Part shown: piece after piece, positions 62,410 to 64,000 of the stretch
Position numbering within the stretch: the first letter of the stretch is position 1
How the letters are laid out: every line of letters starts with the position of its first letter
From: Mermis nigrescens
Lineage: Eukaryota > Nematoda > Enoplea > Mermithida > Mermithidae
Direction: 5' to 3'
NCBI GenBank assembly: GCA_036768485.1
Contig: JAVLUZ010000154.1
Coordinates: forward strand, 3,058,529 to 3,122,528
Length of the DNA: 64,000 bases
The notes under the pieces: model-generated
What the model was told of the DNA's origin: nothing
Databases searched by the model: none
Seen by the model: the letters and a program-made list of their open reading frames with translations, nothing else
Translations under genes and position numbers: made by a program

Positions 62410-62922
62410 CATGATAAGCATAGGTAACCACACCCGGAGCCTGGGAGAAACGGGAGAAACGGCGAAATTATGATAAACGTAGGTAACCAAACCCGGAGCC
62501 AGGGAGAAACGGAAGAAACGGCGAAACCATGATAAGCATAGGTCATGACAAGCAAGGTAACCACACCCGGAGCCTGGGAGAAACGGCGAAAGCATGATAA
62601 GCACAGTTAACCACACCCGGAGCTTGGGAGAAACGGCGAAACCATGATAAGCATAGGTAACCAAACCCGGAGCCTGGGAGAAACGGGAGAAACAGCGAAA
62701 CCATGATAAGCATAGGTAACCACACCCGGAGCTTGGGAGAAACGGCGAAACAATGATAAGCATAGGTAACCCAACCCGGAGCCTGGGAGAAACGGGAGAA
62801 AGGCGAGACTTTGATAAGTATAGGTAACCACACTCGGAGCCTGGGAGAAACAGGAGAAACGGCGAAACCATGATAAGCATAAGTAACCACACCCGGAGCC
62901 TGGGAGAAACGGCGAAACCATT
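62410..62922. repeat. Minisatellite, 50/59-bp units, about ten copies
   Basis: Unit: ATGATAAGCATAGGTAACCA, then CACCCGGAGCCTGGGAGAAAC, then GGCGAAACC; AGGTAACC starts at 62422, 62481, 62555, 62655, 62714, 62764 and 62822 with variants between. Most units are 50 or 59 bp; the 9-bp difference is an extra GGGAGAAAC. Confidence 0.95.
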
Positions 62923-62926
62923 GATG

Positions 62927-63080
62927 GAAGAAACGTTTCTCCCAGCGGGAGTAAATTTTGATGGGAGAAACGTTTCTCCCTGGAGAAACGTTTCTCCCAA
63001 CGGGGTAAATTTTGATAGGAGAAACGTTTCTCTTAACGGGGTAAATTTCTACGGGAGAAACGTTTCTCCCACCGGGGGAA
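62927..63080. repeat. Five GAGAAACGTTTCTC palindromes
   Basis: The perfect or near-perfect palindrome GGGAGAAACGTTTCTCCC (centre AACGTT) occurs five times in about 150 bp, separated by CGGGGTAAATTT(T)GAT-type spacers. Confidence 0.95.
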
Positions 63081-63179
63081 ACACTAGTAGGATTTACGGG
63101 TTGGCCCAAGTATAGGCACTTTTTGGCCGATTTTTCATTGTACAAAAAAATCGCTAAGTTTTCGTACAAAAAAACAGCG

Positions 63180-64000
63180 TTTTAAACGATTTCTAAAATT
63201 TTAGGGCTGAACGAGGGAGTCCTTTAATGGAAAATTTTAAAACTTGATCGAAATTTTATTGGCGATTTTGCCTTTTTTTAGTATATCTTCTGTTCTTTTC
63301 GCAGATTGCTTTGGAGTCTGTACATTTTTTCAATTTTTTTCTTATCGTTCATTCATTATTCATAAGTTTTAGAGCAATATCAGCATGGTTCTAAGAGCGC
63401 TTATTGCGATGCAGTTTTACGTAACTTTGGATAAACAATAGCTAAACTTTTTAATATATTAATTTCAAGATTTAAAGGAGATTTATATCGAGATAATAAT
63501 CAGAATGATATTCTTCATAATTTACTCGTACATATCTAATATTTTATTAACATTTTTTCTTATTCTTCTGTGCCGTTTAATCTTCGTAATACGAACTTTT
63601 TCTTAGCATTTAATGGAGTTTTCCTTGTGAATTTGTGCTTTTTTTGAAAAAAAACATTTATGATCGACTTCAGCATCATAAATACACAGTTCGGCAGGTC
63701 TGGTTACCAAGTTGAAGGAGTCAGTCGGAGGAAAAACTGCAAATTCGTGCCAAAATTATCTTGAATTTAGCTTTAACACTTAAATAAATTATTATTTATT
63801 GACTGATCATTTACTTATTATATACTAAAATTAAACGTTCATTCTCTAACGTAATTTTTTCCATTGCTTAATTTTTAATCGAAACCTTTGTTTCTGGGCA
63901 ACAGTCAAATTTTGTAGAGGGTCCGATGGGTTGAAATTGCCAAAAATAGCATTTAATGTTTAAATTCTGAGGGTCTATCGATTTTGAATGGGGTCCGCCG
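63180..64000. other. Right flank, GSTZ1 copy 2 intron 4 continuing
   Basis: No exon matching GSTZ1 exon 5 (ALEKML…GDxVSMAD) was found; the last 90 bases are the start of a G-rich MITE like 61681-61840. Confidence 0.6.

Larger units (their letters stand above)
62271..63179. mobile_element. Family A-related element (A6) carrying a minisatellite
   Basis: Ends CACTGTTTTTTTTGTACGAG / TTCGTACAAAAAAACAGCG; flanks TTTTGAAC and TTTTAAAC (7 of 8). Inside, inner arms (GGGCCCAAACC…AAATCCTACTA and its mirror at 63087-63110) enclose a minisatellite and a palindrome array. The inward-reading open frames of 104-208 codons are translations of the minisatellite. Confidence 0.88.

Noticed and set aside
62410..63080. 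Possible CRISPR-like array
   Set aside because: Units are adjoining and near identical with no unique spacers, and the DNA is eukaryotic.
62380..63169. Overlapping antisense frames of 104-208 codons with repeated (R)LRVWLPMLI
   Set aside because: They translate the 50/59-bp minisatellite; several phases are open at once, and no conserved domain is visible.

Overview
This is nuclear DNA from a metazoan, probably an invertebrate. It is AT-rich by eye, has a spliced gene with six short exons and kilobase introns, holds dozens of short inverted-repeat transposons, and contains one 100-N scaffold gap (11250-11349). I cannot name the species. Most long open frames are not genes: many run through repeats and many lack an ATG.

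The only host gene I can identify firmly is maleylacetoacetate isomerase (zeta-class glutathione transferase, GSTZ1), the tyrosine/phenylalanine catabolism enzyme. It is present twice in tandem on the + strand. Copy 1 (45378-53989) keeps all six exons and canonical splice sites, but has a 2-nt insertion with a stop in exon 2 and a 1-nt insertion in exon 4. Copy 2 (exons 1-4 at 56004-62055, remainder past the window end) has clean exon frames, but the acceptor before exon 3 reads AA instead of AG. Neither copy looks fully intact as sequenced. A lone coding-looking frame at 14175-14756 is a second, unidentified candidate exon.

Layout: 1-8 kb holds a long foldback repeat and two Harbinger-like MITEs, one with an empty-site paralogue. 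8-19 kb is nested: a 2.1-kb hAT-like element, a Tc1/mariner-like element split by another insertion, and a 2.76-kb hAT-like element (15574-18329, perfect 8-bp target duplication) that received two further elements. 20-33 kb is a field of 150-470-bp hAT-type MITEs, many with matching 8-bp target duplications. 34443-37637 is a 3.2-kb DNA transposon with inverted repeats of about 510-530 bp and a broken C2H2-containing protein. 39664-41172 is an element whose ends are made of a 17-bp tandem repeat. 45-62 kb is the GSTZ1 pair, with a compound trinucleotide microsatellite of about 1 kb in the last intron of copy 1. 62271-63179 is a MITE carrying a 50/59-bp minisatellite and five copies of a palindrome.

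One theme crosses families: a 13-bp hairpin, GGCGC-NNN-GCGCC (usually GAA or TTC in the middle), occurs at more than 20 places inside otherwise different repeat families. Family letters (A-U) are labels used only in this annotation.
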